In this document: positions 40,737 through 51,557 of the stretch, piece after piece
How the letters are laid out: every line of letters begins with the position of its first letter
Numbering within the stretch: the first letter of the stretch is position 1
From: Branchipolynoe longqiensis
Taxonomy: Eukaryota > Annelida > Polychaeta > Phyllodocida > Polynoidae
DNA: 64,000 nucleotides
Assembly: GCA_030323885.1 (NCBI GenBank)
Contig: CM059190.1
Coordinates: 105,937,856 to 106,001,855, forward strand
Direction: 5' to 3'
Position numbers and translations under genes: made by a program
Notes under the pieces: generated by a model
What the model saw: the letters and a program-made list of their open reading frames with translations, nothing else
The model's database searches: none
Told to the model about the DNA's origin: nothing

Positions 40737-40749
40737 TTGGTTAAGCTAG

Positions 40750-40835
40750 TTAGCTTCATATAAACCACCTCGCGAGGTGGTTTACATATACCGATTTATA
40801 TGAATCGATTCAGCCCTAAAACGCGGCTATGGATC
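40750..40835. mobile_element. Fragment of the AGCC-ended MITE family
   Basis: CCACCTCGCGAGGTGGTTTA and CGATTCAGCCCTAAA with CGCGGCTAT match the interior and end of the 37.7/47.1/48.2 kb elements. Confidence 0.55.
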
Positions 40836-40899
40836 GATCAGGACCGTGGCTAGGGGGATCGTCTCACTGCCCCATCATTACAAAAATAAAACACCATGC

Positions 40900-41035
40900 A
40901 GTATGTAACCTCCTGGAAATTACTGGAAATGGCATTTCAGAGACTCTATGTTTCAATATTTCTGGGCAGGGGGGGGGCTCCGCCCCCCCCCCCCGAGTTC
41001 CCCATGATTTCTACACTCATTCGTTCTAAGAACCC
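40900..41035. repeat. Dispersed repeat D, copy 2
   Basis: CAGTATGTAACCTCCTGGAA, a central G9/C12 run and TCATTCGTTCTAAGAA; compare 39838-40005. Confidence 0.6.
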
Positions 41036-41059
41036 AGATTAATTAAATGGAAATAAAAC

Positions 41060-42415
41060 TAAACAATGCAATCATAAATACTTTAAATCCTATTTTGCTA
41101 TAGTTATCAATCAATCAATCAATAGTTCCATCCTCTAGTCGAGGGTTGGATGCAATGGTTCTCCACTTGTCCCGATGTTGTGCTGTTCTGATAGACTGTG
41201 AATAATTCAAGCCTGTCCACTGTGAAATATTTGTAAACCATGATGTTCTTGGTCTCCCTCTCCCTCTGCTGCCATTCACCTTCCCTTCCAACAATGTACG
41301 GTATATTGAACTCTGACGAATGATGTGGCCAAAATAAATAAGTTTCTTTGTCTGTATAGTGGCAAACAAGCTTTTCTTATTTTTAATTTTTCTGAGAACT
41401 TCTTTGTGGTGATCTTCTTGTCCATGATATTTTCATCATCCTTCGATAAGTCCACATCTCAAATGCTGCTAAACGTTTGTACATTTTCTTAGAGATTGTC
41501 CATGTCTCTGCCCCATACATTAGAGTAGACCACACATAACACTGAAGAATACGCTTCCTTGTTTGTATTAATATCTTACTTGATGTTAACACTCTATACA
41601 TTTTGGAGAATGTTGTTCGGGCTATTGTTATCCTTCTTTTAATTTCTTCCTCACATCTCCCATCATTTGTAATCTTTTGTCCGAGATATATGAATTCGGA
41701 TACTTGTTCTATGTTTGTGCCATCTATGGTTATATTGACATTTGGTTTATCTGTCTTTTTACTTATAACCATTGTTTTGGTCTTCCTGGCATTCATCTTC
41801 ATGTTGAATAGTATTCCAGCTTTATTGATTCTATTCACTATATCTTGTAGGTTTTTCTCACTGTCTGCTAGTATTACACTGTCATCGGCATATCTAAGAT
41901 TGTTGATGTTCATGCCACCTATTGTCACTCCCTTGCAATCTTCAATGTGTCTGAAAATCATCTCTGTGTACAGGTTAAATAGACATGGTGACAATACACA
42001 CCCCTGTCGAACTCCTCGTTTTAATCATAACTTCATCCGATAGGCCCTGCTCCATTTTTATAAATGCACGTTGTGTCCAGTATAAGTTCACAATTAGTTT
42101 AATGTCTTTGCCATTGACACCAATATCTTGTAAACATTTGATTAACAGTTCATGATTGACTCGGTCGAAGGCCTTCTCATAGTCAATAAAGCAGGCATAA
42201 ACATCCTGGTTCACTTCACAATAACGTTCACAAATCATTCTCATATTGAAAATCCCTTCACGTGTACCTCTTCCAGATATAAACCCACTTTGTACGTTAC
42301 TGAGTTGTTCTTCAATTTTCTGTCTGTTGAAGAACAAATCAGTAACGATAGTTATATCGGTTATTAAAAAAAATATATAGCTCGGGTGACCCGAGTTGAT
42401 TAATCGAATATGCCC
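41060..42415. mobile_element. CCCGAG-palindrome MITE, split by an RTE insertion
   Basis: Left flank AATCATAAATACTTTAAATC and right flank GGTTATTAAAAAAAATATA then CTCGGGTGACCCGAG and TTAATCGA form one MITE once the retrotransposon at 41108-42347 is removed; compare the 33.1 kb copy. Confidence 0.75.
41108..42347 (-). pseudogene. RTE-clade non-LTR retrotransposon, 5'-truncated, frameshifted
   Basis: Minus-strand frames cover the reverse transcriptase from the QSGFISGRGTREG region onward: DYEKAFDRVNHELL, a YADD box (LRYADDSVILADS), FIYLGQKITNDG, LMYGAETWT, and the C-terminal FGHIIR, GRGRPRTSW and RDKWRTIA motifs. The order matches RTE/BovB ORF2. Frames break near 41990 and 41380. The endonuclease domain is absent. 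It ends in a (TTGA)n tail (inverted, TCAATCAATCAATC) and is flanked by ATAGTTAT (41100-41107 and 42348-42355). It is dead and antisense-oriented in intergenic DNA. Confidence 0.92.
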
Positions 42416-42417
42416 TG

Positions 42418-42572
42418 AGCTAACCAGTCATTGCCCTATCCTATTAATGTCGAGCGCCAAGCTAGGAAGTGACAAGTATCAATTTTGTAAGTCATTGGTT
42501 TGATTCGATTGGGAATTGGCCTCCCGCACAGGAGGCCTGCGCTCTACCGATTCGGCCACCGCGCCAGGTCAT
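42418..42572 (-). mobile_element. SINE-A head half
   Basis: GAGCTAACCAGTCATTGCCC to the head GCGCTCTACCGATTCGGCCA then CCGCGCC. Confidence 0.85.
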
Positions 42573-42581
42573 AGATAAGAG

Positions 42582-43044
42582 ACTGCTAAGGCCATATTCG
42601 ATTAAACAACTCGGGTCATCCGAACCACTTTTTGGCGCATGCACAGGGCCTACAACCTCGGGTTGCATAAACGAATACGCTCGAGTTGGACAAAAATGGT
42701 GGCTTAATCCAAAACTTGTTGTTGTAATAACCAATATAACTACAGCAAAATATGATTTAGAGTATTTTATGATTCTATAGTTTAGCTATATTTCCATTTA
42801 ATTAATCTTGGTTATTACAACAACCAAAAAACATGTAGGACTTCTACTGGTAACTGTTATCCTACTGGACGGTACCAGCACAAATGTGATGTCATTACTC
42901 CTAGCACCCCCAGCCAAGATGTGGGTTACTGGGGTCGGGTCGTTTTGCACACGGCCCGTGTATTTTTAGGATAACCTCGCGGTGTTCTATTTGAAATCCT
43001 AACGACTCGGGTGACTCGAATTGCCCGGAGTGTGATAATCGAAT
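42582..43044. mobile_element. CCCGAG-palindrome MITE, second copy
   Basis: Ends GGCCATATTCGATTAAAC with ACTCGGGTCATCCGA, and ACTCGGGTGACTCGAATT with GATAATCGAATC. The interior CGCATGCACAGGGCC and GATGTGGGTTACTGGGGTCG matches the 33.1 kb copy. Confidence 0.75.
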
Positions 43045-43045
43045 C

Positions 43046-43225
43046 ATCATCATCATGCTGTCGGTTGGGATGCATCAAAGACTGCTTTCATTACTTGACT
43101 GCCGCTCTCCATTTAGCTCTCTGCTGTGAGAGTGATGTCCACGAGTCGGTCTTAATGTCTCTCAGCTTCAGGTTTCTCTTGATGGCATCCTTGAACCGGA
43201 CAATTTCATGAAAGCTTAGATGAAG
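43046..43225 (-). mobile_element. 5'-truncated LINE-T 3' end
   Basis: Minus strand: FK(D)AIKRNLKLRDIKTD..W..LSQQRAKWR-like C-terminus, stop, then 3' UTR ending in ATGATGATGAT. Confidence 0.8.
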
Positions 43226-43276
43226 CCCTGGTCACATAGCAGTTAGTGGACATAGGTGAATGTAGTGGAGGCTAAC

Positions 43277-43430
43277 ATAGTTGAACGTAGTTGAACGTAG
43301 TTGAACGTAGTTGAACGTAGTTGAACGTAGTTGAAAGTAGTTGAAAGTAGTTGAACGTAGTTGAACGTAGTTGAACGTAGTTGAACGTGGTTGAACGTAG
43401 TTGAACGTAGTTGAACGTAGTTGAAAGTAC
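43277..43430. repeat. 10-bp minisatellite GTAGTTGAAC, about 15 units
   Basis: Nearly perfect decamer repeats with C/A variants at one position. Confidence 0.97.
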
Positions 43431-43439
43431 TGGCATCCA

Positions 43440-43535
43440 TACCATAACGTATTTATCCGTAGCGTAACGTATTTATCCGTAGCGTAACGTATTTATCCGT
43501 ACCAAAACCTGCCGTACCTTAACGTATTTGCAGTA
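43440..43535. repeat. 20-bp repeat GTAACGTATTTATCCGTAGC, 3-4 units
   Basis: Directly follows the decamer array. The last units are truncated and diverged. Confidence 0.9.
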
Positions 43536-43865
43536 AGCTCTAATTACTATGGTGGCTAAACAGATTTATTGCAAATAGAGTATGTGGTGTAATGAAATGT
43601 TTCCTTTTTAAATTCCCTTCTTTGTGAATGTTTATTTTGCACTGAGATATTATTTAATAGCTATATTCCAGTATAAACAGTATCTGCTGCGCATATAGAC
43701 AGTTGGATAATACTTTTATTTATGTTGATTTGGACCTTTCACTTACCTAACTACGTTATTAAATTAAAGTAAGTGTGAACATATACATCTTAATGTTATC
43801 AGGTTTTTGCCAGTTTTTTATGAGTATTTTTCTTTGGTGAATGTAATTTTGGTGAATGTAATTCA

Positions 43866-43985
43866 CAGTGGACAGGCTTGAATTATTCAGAGTCTATCAG
43901 AACAGCACACCATCGGGACAAGTGGAGAACCATTGCATCCAACCCTCGACTAGAGGACGGAACTATTGATTGATTGATTGAATGT
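43866..43985 (+). mobile_element. RTE 3'-end fragment (second copy of the 41 kb family)
   Basis: Encodes QWTGLNYSESIRTAHHRDKW, then RTIASNPRLEDGTID and a stop, followed by (TTGA)n. Flanked by GAATGTAATT (about 43854-43863 and 43979-43988). A very short insertion from the same element as 41108-42347, with an open terminal frame. Confidence 0.88.
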
Positions 43986-44009
43986 AATTTTATTCATCAA
44001 ACATCTATA

Positions 44010-44110
44010 ATGCTGCTTCACTGGGGTACCGTGCTACCGGCACCATGAACCGATACCTCAATGAGACATATACTCCCGATATTGATCCAAGCAGTTCTAA
44101 ATGCCCCAAC
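44010..44110 (-). mobile_element. Diverged SINE-A fragment
   Basis: ATAATGCTGCTTCACTGGGG, CACCATGAACCGATACC and TCCAAGCAGTTCTAAATGCC resemble the SINE-A body. Confidence 0.55.
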
Positions 44111-44194
44111 AAATGTGTGCACAAGGCGAGATAACGAAAGGTAGTTTATAAATTAGGGGGAATGAGCGAGGGACACACACTGTCGGTTGGTTGT

Positions 44195-44465
44195 TGGAGT
44201 TTTACATCATGGCAACATCTAAGGTCATATCAGGACGGGTACTGACTTGTGACAGTGCACATTCATGGTGACTTTATAGTGCTCTCCCACTGGGAGATCA
44301 GGTTGCCAGCACCATGACTTGATATCCCACTCAGTCAGATTATCCTGACACTGATCCAACCAGTCCTTGCCCTATCCTAGTAATGGTGAGCGCCTGGCTA
44401 GAAAGCGACAAGTATCAATTTTTAAGTCATTGGTTTGACTCGACCAGGGTTTCGAATGCTACGAT
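44195..44465 (-). mobile_element. SINE-A, head truncated
   Basis: Inverted tail (GGTTGGTTGTTGGAG), body, TTTGACTCGACCAGGGTTTC. Confidence 0.88.
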
Positions 44466-44777
44466 TATAGACTAGTTCATCATTCCAGCCGCGTGGTGCA
44501 TTGTGGGATGCATCAAAGCAAAACAACCCCGCGAGAAGCACATGGCACATGCTGCTAATACACTGGGTGCAGCTATAAAATGTACTAGTTTCAGCTCATC
44601 TCAGCTCTTGTTTGAAACATAGAATACCAACAACAAAAATATATATAATAAAGTAAGATGTTAATCTTTTATCTAGCATTGCATTTACACCAATCTAATT
44701 AGCATGTCCTATGCCATCTGCATTTAGATCTAGAGAAATTTGTTCACTCAGACTAGTGTTAGAACCATAGCCAGAGT

Positions 44778-44915
44778 CAGTTTTACTTATTTTATTCGTT
44801 TATATTTATATCCTATGGTTAATGACATATGCATAGCTAGGAAATGAGTAGGGTTAATCAGACATTGGTTATATATTTCTCTGAAACAAGTTTCTGTTGA
44901 CACATTTGGCATTTT
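44778..44915. repeat. Recent duplicate, copy 2
   Basis: Nearly identical to 40598-40736. The flanks differ, so this is a dispersed or transposed block. No terminal structures were recognised. Confidence 0.9.
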
Positions 44916-45284
44916 ACTATTTAGAACAAGAATTAATAATGGTGATGTGGATATCACTATTATCAGCCTAAAACTCTAGTAAAAGTGGTATTGTTTTGTG
45001 TGGAATTGTAAGTTTCTTAGCTCAAAATGCTTAACTATGGCTAGTTGTGTCTTAAATATATTCATTATATCATTATAGTATGTGTGCATGCATGTTTATG
45101 CCAAATTGGTATGTATTTTATTAATTTTGAATCAAATCGAAGTTTTGCCTTACACGTTACGGCAAACTCAATGACTGGATGCCTTTGTTTTTCTCTCCAC
45201 GCCGCTTTCAGCGCATGCGCAGTCGGAATGACGATCTCGTCTATTCGCTGTCATTGCAGGGTGGGAGGGAGTAGCAGAGCTGAC

Positions 45285-45400
45285 GCATGCCAGACCTTGC
45301 CCTATCCTAATAATGCCGAGCGCCTGGCTAGGAAGCACCAAGTATCAATTTTTATGTCATTGGTTTGACTCGACCAGGGTTCAAACCAACGAACCCATAA
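45285..45400 (-). mobile_element. SINE-A internal fragment
   Basis: CCTTGCCCTATCCTAATAAT to GACTCGACCAGGGTTCAAAC. From 44920 to 45280 no gene was recognised. Confidence 0.78.
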
Positions 45401-45514
45401 GTTTGGTAGCAGCCTTGTCATCTTAGCTGTTAGTAGTTAGGTTAGTTTTGTGTGGATTTATTTTTTGTGTGTGCCACATTTTCAACATTTTGGTATATAC
45501 CTACCCTACCATGA

Positions 45515-45595
45515 GGGCACAGTATCACAAATCTGTACCCCTCTTGATATGACCCCAAGTGTTACTAGAATGGAAAACAACAAACAAAACCTATA
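45515..45595 (+). mobile_element. SINE-A tail fragment, diverged
   Basis: GGGCACAGTATCACAAATCT, CTTGATATGACC and AACAACAAACAAAACC. Confidence 0.5.
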
Positions 45596-45621
45596 AACCC
45601 GCACAGTGTAAGCGCTCCTAT

Positions 45622-45650
45622 AGGCTATAGGCTATAGGCTATAGGCTTAA
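45622..45650. repeat. (ATAGGCT)4
   Basis: Four perfect heptamers. Confidence 0.95.
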
Positions 45651-45909
45651 TGTCATCTTCCCAACATTCCCTGCTATTGCTAATGAATTATCTGCGCAGA
45701 TTGGTGCCATTGTTGATAGTGCTTCGTGGAGGTAGTTCCTACCATAAACATTCACATCAGCCAGGCCCAGTGTAGTTCCTGCCAGCCCGGATCCATTGAG
45801 TATCGATTATTTCATTGATCTGGGATTGGGTTGTCTCAGTTCAGCGCCAGATCAGTGGGGGTCAATAGAAGCTCATTCCGAACTATCAACGTCCCACCTC
45901 AACGTTAAA

Positions 45910-46695
45910 GCTGTATAGTCGAACACCAGTGGCACAGCTCCGAACAATAAGGCCTATGGGAAGCACTGGAAGTATGGCTCTACTTGAAAATTACAACCGC
46001 ACCTTCCTTTCTTTGACTTTAATAGAAGTTGCTTGGCTGGTTGGTTGTTGGAGCTTTACGTCCTGGAAACATCTACGGTCATATCATATCAGGATGGGTA
46101 ACGGACGACTTGTGATAGTGCGCGCTTGTGGCGACTTTATAATGCTGGCCCAATGGGAGTCCAGGCCGCCAGCACCATGACCTGATATCCCATGCAGTCA
46201 CATTATCCTGACACTGAGCAAACCAGTTCTTGCCCTATCCTAATAATGCAGAGTGCCTGGCTAGGAAGCGACAAGTATCAATTTTGTACGTCATTGGTTT
46301 GACTCGACCAGGGTTCGAACCCACGATCCCATGGTCTACCAACATGGAAGTCGGACGCTCTAACTCATTCGGCCATCCCGTCTGGTCATCTAGGTTAGAA
46401 GTGTAGGTTCAAATCTAGGACAGTGTTTTGGTTTAGACAATTTGATGCTTTCATTCACGCTCAGTTTTTGTTCAGATTTAAACATGGTTGTCCTCCAGCC
46501 CCTACTGTGGGTGGCGGTGAGAGATAATCAAATAGAACGCAGTCAGTTCGCGCCTTGAACAAATAGTTCACACATGGCAGGTGTAATATATGTGCGTAGT
46601 AGTAGTACTACTTTCACAACAGGGGTTCATCGAAAATACTAACCACTCTAGCACCAGAGCCGGGAACAATCGGATTATGCAGCTTTAACATGGAG
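45910..46695. mobile_element. pMITE carrying a nested SINE-A
   Basis: Left TTAA then AGCTGTATAGTCGA; right CGGATTATGCAGCT then TTAA. The interior is interrupted by a SINE-A at 46030-46388. Confidence 0.65.
46030..46388 (-). mobile_element. SINE-A, full length
   Basis: Inverted tail (GGCTGGTTGGTTGTTGGAG), body, and GACGG-type head (TCGGACGCTCTAACTCATTC, GGCCATCCCGTCTGG). Confidence 0.9.
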
Positions 46696-46699
46696 GTTA

Positions 46700-47130
46700 C
46701 CCCACCGAAAACAAGATGGCGGCGCGTCCTAGTAACGCCGCCATGTAGCGCGCGCACAGCATACGCTGGTCCCGGGTGGAACAGCTACTCCGCGCTACAG
46801 AGTGACGGCGGGAACCAGTGTAGGCACAGACTCTAAACAATGTACCGCACACAGTAAACACACTCCACGTGAGTCAGACAAGGATCCAGAAAACTTCAGG
46901 AGTATCTGCCAGTACTTCGTCCGACTACTTCGCCACCGCTGGGAACATAGCCTAGTTGTGAAGCATTAGATCTATACGTGGCACAGGAAATCAACAGGTT
47001 AGTAGTTGACGCCATGAGCGTTTCAGGCCTACTCTAAGTCTAAGAACAGACGCTCACACTCTCCCCTCGTCGATCTCTCTCTAGTCTAGTGTTGGACCAG
47101 ATGTAGCCCACCCGAGCAAAACGCTGAGAT
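46700..47130 (+). promoter_or_regulatory. CpG-rich promoter-like segment (orphan 5' exon candidate)
   Basis: About 430 bp of non-repetitive DNA between two transposons, CpG-dense at 46715-46830. It contains CAAGATGGCGGCG (a strong YY1/initiator-type motif) and its near mirror CGCCGCCATG. A possible splice donor, CAACAG|GTTAGT, lies near 46998. This looks like the start of a transcript running right, either a gene whose coding exons lie outside the window or a non-coding RNA. No coding exon was identified. Confidence 0.4.
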
Positions 47131-47133
47131 TAA

Positions 47134-47717
47134 AGCCGTGTTCACACCCACAACTTTAGGCCGAACTAGATAAGGTGAACTAGATGAGGCGAACTAGGCG
47201 TGAAAGTGTGTTGTCTCCACACATCCAGTACTTGGGGCGGTTTAAGCCGGAAATCGATATCTGCGCATGAGAAAGTCCATACTAACCAGCGCCAGTTTCG
47301 TCGCCACGAGAGAGTGTGGGTTCGACCTAGATATGTATGGACTGAATCGTATTGGTTTGGAACGGTCAAAACTTCTGCTGGGCAGTGAAAACCTTAAAAT
47401 ATATCATGAAAAAAATATCTGTGCACCTCTAGCAGGTTCATAGACCAAATTTACCGAAAAGTCAACAAACTCAGGTCTCGACTGTGACATCCTTAATCCG
47501 CCGTATCTAAACCGCTACCGTCCACACAGGCGATATGGGCCGACTTAAGCTAGTTCACTTCATCTAGACTACCTCGCGACGCGGTTTATATGCGGCGAAC
47601 TAGTTGAGGCGGATCAGCCTTAATCCGCCTTAGGGTCGTGTCCACATGGCGAATGTGAGCCGAACTATAGGAGGCGAACTAGTTGAGGCGACTTAATGCG
47701 CTGGTGTGAACACGGCT
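47134..47717. mobile_element. 584-bp MITE with AGCCGTGTTCACACC termini
   Basis: Inverted ends AGCCGTGTTCACACC/GGTGTGAACACGGCT, flanked by TAA and TTA. The interior has repeated GAGGCGAACTAG-type motifs and the TCGCGACGCGGTTTATATG block. Related to 37677-38230 and 48177-48731. Confidence 0.82.
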
Positions 47718-47723
47718 TTAGGT

Positions 47724-48760
47724 TCAAGATGCATAGTTCAATCAATGGTTTTAAGTTTCTATGTCCTGATATAAATACATCAAATTATACCCGACGGTCT
47801 ACCTATTACAATGTAATGTAACCGGCCGGAACACCGTTGCCTCGGCGCTGAAAAAAATGTATGTTCTGATGAATAAATTGTTTTATCAAAAAAATGTACA
47901 TTACTTCTGTTTGAGGTAATTTTCATTTTAAATGGCTAACTTTGGAGATCTTAGAAGTGTGAACACACCAACTTAGTTTTGGCAAGCACGCCAAAATTCT
48001 GACACCATAGGCTTCAGCAGTAATAAGTTCTATTCAATTGACTTACTCACTTAGGACTCACCTTACATGCAGACCAAAGGCGTAATAAGTGCATTAGTAT
48101 CTAAGTTGCAAATGTAGGATCAAATCTAGGTCAGTATTTTGGTTTAGAAAATCAGGGGCGAGCTATATTAGACTGAAGCCCTGTTCACACGGACAAAATG
48201 TGAGGCGCATCACACAAATCGAATCAGGTGAGGCGAATTAGCCGCCCGTTCACACGGACACTGCGTGAGGCGGAAGTGGATATCTGCGCATGGGCAAGTC
48301 CAGACTAACCAGCGCCATTTTGGGTTCGACAACGCCGGCACCAGAGAGTGTGGGTTCGACCTAGATATGTAATGACTGAATCCTATTGGTTTGGAAGGGT
48401 CAAAACTTCTGCTGGGCAGTGAAACCCTAAAAATAAATCATGAAAAAAATACCTGTGCACCTCTAACAGGTTCATAGACCAAATTATAGTATATAGATCG
48501 ACGTGCTTAGTCCGCATCACGTAAGTCGGTTGCGTCCACACGGACAAAATTAACCGCATCACAGAAATCGCCTCACGTAAACTACCTCCCTTAGGTGGTT
48601 TACATTATCCAGATCACGTGAGTCGAATCAGCCCTAATCCGCCTCAGACGTCCGTTCACACGAGAAATGTGAGGCGAACTATACAAGTCGCTTTCTACGA
48701 ATCGATTTACATCGTCCGTGTGAACAGGGCTTGAGACGATAGTTAATAATGTGGACAATT
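47724..48760. mobile_element. pMITE, split by another MITE
   Basis: Left part AGATGCATAGTTCAATCAAT with family interior (GGCTAACTTTGGAGAT; CTAAGTTGCAAATGTAGGAT). It also contains the block GAACACCGTTGCCTCGGCGC, shared with 13.83, 18.97, 33.52, 58.81 and 62.33 kb. The right side is interrupted at 48177. Confidence 0.6.
48177..48731. mobile_element. 555-bp MITE with AGCCCTGTTCACACGGAC termini and TGA target duplication
   Basis: Perfect 18-bp inverted ends, flanked by TGA on both sides (48174-48176 and 48732-48734). The interior CCAGCGCCATTTTGGGTTCG and AACTTCTGCTGGGCAGTGAA also occurs in the 47134 element. Confidence 0.88.
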
Positions 48761-49129
48761 GCTGGATATTGCCCGAGAAGTGACAGTGGAAAAACGTCAG
48801 ACATGTGCATCATGTGGCACCAACAGGCGAATATTACTATTATTAGGTTAATCTGGATATTGTAAACATAGCATGGAGTTGGGGAAGCTTGTCAAAATAA
48901 GTTATTTTCAAATAGTTTATTTCAGCGCATGCCCAACAATGTGGGTCTCCAAAGAGTTCGTTTCCGGTCACTCAGCCAGTTCTATTTACCTGGTGTATTT
49001 ACCTTTCTCAGGTCCACCTACCTGCATACATGTGCGTTCCTTTACGTGGTAAGAACTACTAGAGTAATGGTATCAACACAAAATTACGTTAGAAAAAGCC
49101 TACATGGCACTATAATGATAATTACACTC

Positions 49130-50090
49130 CTGTCCCATCCTCTCTCCTCCCTTCCCTTCCCCCCCCCCCCAACCCCTCTAGTTTCCACTCCTCCCCTCCT
49201 CTCTCCTCACCTCCTCTCCTCCTCTCCCCTCCCTTCCCTTCCTCCCCCCCCCCCAACCCTCTAGTTTCCACTCCTCCCCTCCTCTCTCCTCCCCTCTCAT
49301 CACGCCCTCTCTTCCCTTCCCTCCCCCTCCACCCCTCTAGTTTCCACTTCTCCTCTCCCCGCCTCTCTCCTCACCTCCTCTCTCCTCCCCTTCCTCCCCC
49401 TCCCCCCCCCCCCCCTCTAGCCTTTCACCCCCTCCCCTCTCCTCCTCCTCCCCTCCTCTCCTCCTCCTCCCTCCCTCCTTCCCCTCCCTCCCCTCCCCCC
49501 CCCCCCCCCCCAACCCTCAAGTTTCCACTCCTCCCCTCCTCTCTCCTCCCTCTCATCACCCCCCCTCTTCCCTTCCCTCCCCCTCCACCCCTCTAGTTTC
49601 CACTTGTCTTCTCCCCGCCTCTCTCCTCACCTCCTCTCTCCTTTCTTCCCTTCCCTCCTCCCTTAGTTTCCTCCCCTCCCCCCCTCCTCCGCTCCTCCTC
49701 TCTCCACACCTCCCATATCCTCTCTTCCCTTCCCTCCCCTCCACTCCTCTAGTTCCGACTCCTCCCCTCTCCTCCCCTCTCCCACCTCCGCCTCGCCCCG
49801 TGTCTCCCTTTCCTTTCTGCTCTCATCGTCTCCCCTCTCCTCCCCGTTTCCCCTCCTCCCCTCTCCTCCCCTATCCTCCCCTCTCCTCCCCTAACCTCCC
49901 CTTCCCTCGCCTCACCTCATCAGACCTCATATCCCATCCCTTCACCTCCCCTCCTCTCTCCTACCCCCTTTCATCCTCTCCCCGTTTCCTCCTCTCTCCC
50001 ATATCCCTGCCCCTCTCCCCCCTTCTCCTCATTTCCCCTCTCCGCCCCCATCTCCCCACCTCACCTCACATCTGCACATCCCCTAGCTCG
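49130..50090. repeat. Homopyrimidine (C/T) tract, about 950 bp
   Basis: Almost pure pyrimidine on the plus strand. Within it, CCCTCTAGTTTCCACTCCTC recurs several times, marking amplification of roughly 120-250-bp blocks. Frames on either strand are artefacts. Confidence 0.95.
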
Positions 50091-50199
50091 TAGTTTTGTC
50101 GAGTAACACATCTTGGTTTTATTTCCGGTATAAACAAAACGGTTCTATTGTCAGTTATGGAATTTTGTCTAGAAAGACGGGGCAAGTTACAATAGCAAT

Positions 50200-50235
50200 A
50201 GTGCCCCCCCCCCCCCCCCCACCCCACACACACAC
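50200..50235. repeat. C-run and (CA)n
   Basis: A C homopolymer of about 17 followed by CACACACA. From 50240 to 51050 no gene was recognised; a short (TA)n lies at 50594-50612. Confidence 0.9.
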
Positions 50236-51049
50236 TCGGAAAGAGAGAGCACCAACTACCTCCCGTTTGTCGTGTATGCTGCGTTGTATTGTAACTGGCA
50301 GTTTCATAACCTGGTAGCTTTATTACATTTGTCCAGTCCGGCTTAAGTTGTGGATAAGCTGCGGCTTATATAATAAGCACCACATGCTAGATAGACCCCC
50401 AGATTTCAGCTATGTGTTTATGTATGTGTATTGTATGTACTATATAATTTATTATGTGGATATAAATAACGGCAGCCCTTAACATTTATCTCTAACCACC
50501 TTAACTTCCGTGTTATTCACTGCGAAGCGGGCATTCTCTCTGCCTGCCTCCTGTACATCGTGAGCCAACTGTCGTTCTGCTCACTTTCAAAACTATATAT
50601 ATATATATATAAATATACATGTGTGTGAGGTGCGAGGGGGTGGGGTCACCCGCATACATTTACTCGATACAGAGGGGGAGGCACTCCACCAATGAACATC
50701 AGTAAGGAGGAATAAGAATAATACATTGTTCCCCTATACTTTTTACTAGTATAATCCTTTATACATCATATATATGAATAGATGTATTACATAGATCCAT
50801 GCGTATACACGTGCTTATATCTATACCGGGCCTATGTATAGATAATAGAATCCCAACCTGCATACCCACCAATGCATTACAGCGGCCAACCATTAATTAA
50901 AGCCGCTTTATCTCAGTTCCAACTACTTCCTTCTATTTACAGGCAATTCGACCATGGCTGGCTCTTTCTTAATATTATTATCCTATTATGGAATATAATA
51001 GGCCTTTTTCTTAGCAAAGATTATGTGTGTATATATAGGCCTACATTTG

Positions 51050-51265
51050 TGTGCGTGCACTGTGTTGCATGTATGTGTATATGCATGTAAGCATGTGTAT
51101 ATGTATGTCTGTGTATGTAAGTATGGGTGTACGTGTGTGTATGAATGAATGGACCCATCCATACACACATATTTATACACATACTTACACACGTGATTCC
51201 ATACTTACACAATACACACGCCTGGTTACGCGCATACTTACACACAGAGATACACACTTATATAC
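51050..51265. repeat. (TGTATG)n facing (CATACA)n
   Basis: Imperfect TGTATGTATG repeats are followed by complementary CATACACA/ACTTACACA repeats, so the region can fold back. Confidence 0.8.
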
Positions 51266-51269
51266 ATAC

Positions 51270-51420
51270 TCATGATTCGAACCCATAGGCTACTTCTTGC
51301 CATTCCCAGGCTAGCGTCCTAACCATTATACGACCTAGGTTCCCTGATGCAATCACCCTATTCATTCCTACATGTCTACGTTGCTCTTTGTATGAACAGT
51401 GAGTGCAGACTACTATAAAT
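51270..51420 (-). mobile_element. SINE-B, single unit
   Basis: Inverted B box ATTCGAACCC, head CCTAACCATTATACGACCTA and GAGTGCAGACTACTA. Confidence 0.8.
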
Positions 51421-51557
51421 AGTGACTTCGTTTATATTCACATAAGGCATTATATATATCAGTTTATCACATCACATACATAATAAGCAATTCTAAGTCT
51501 TTCCAATGAAGCGAATGAACTTGTTTCACTCTCGAATTCCGAAGCATCAATTCACAT

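Noticed and set aside
41603..42043. Hydrophobic 146-codon plus-strand frame
   Set aside because: Antisense shadow of the RTE reverse transcriptase, whose motifs are clear on the minus strand.
43440..43535. Telomere-like or centromeric repeat
   Set aside because: Short 20-bp local array not matching TTAGGG; simply a minisatellite.
48926..48992. Coding exon (TTTCAG then RMPNNVGLQRVRF) in a gene starting at 46.7 kb
   Set aside because: Acceptor and donor can be drawn, but no family is recognised, the following frame enters pyrimidine repeats, and there is no second supporting exon.
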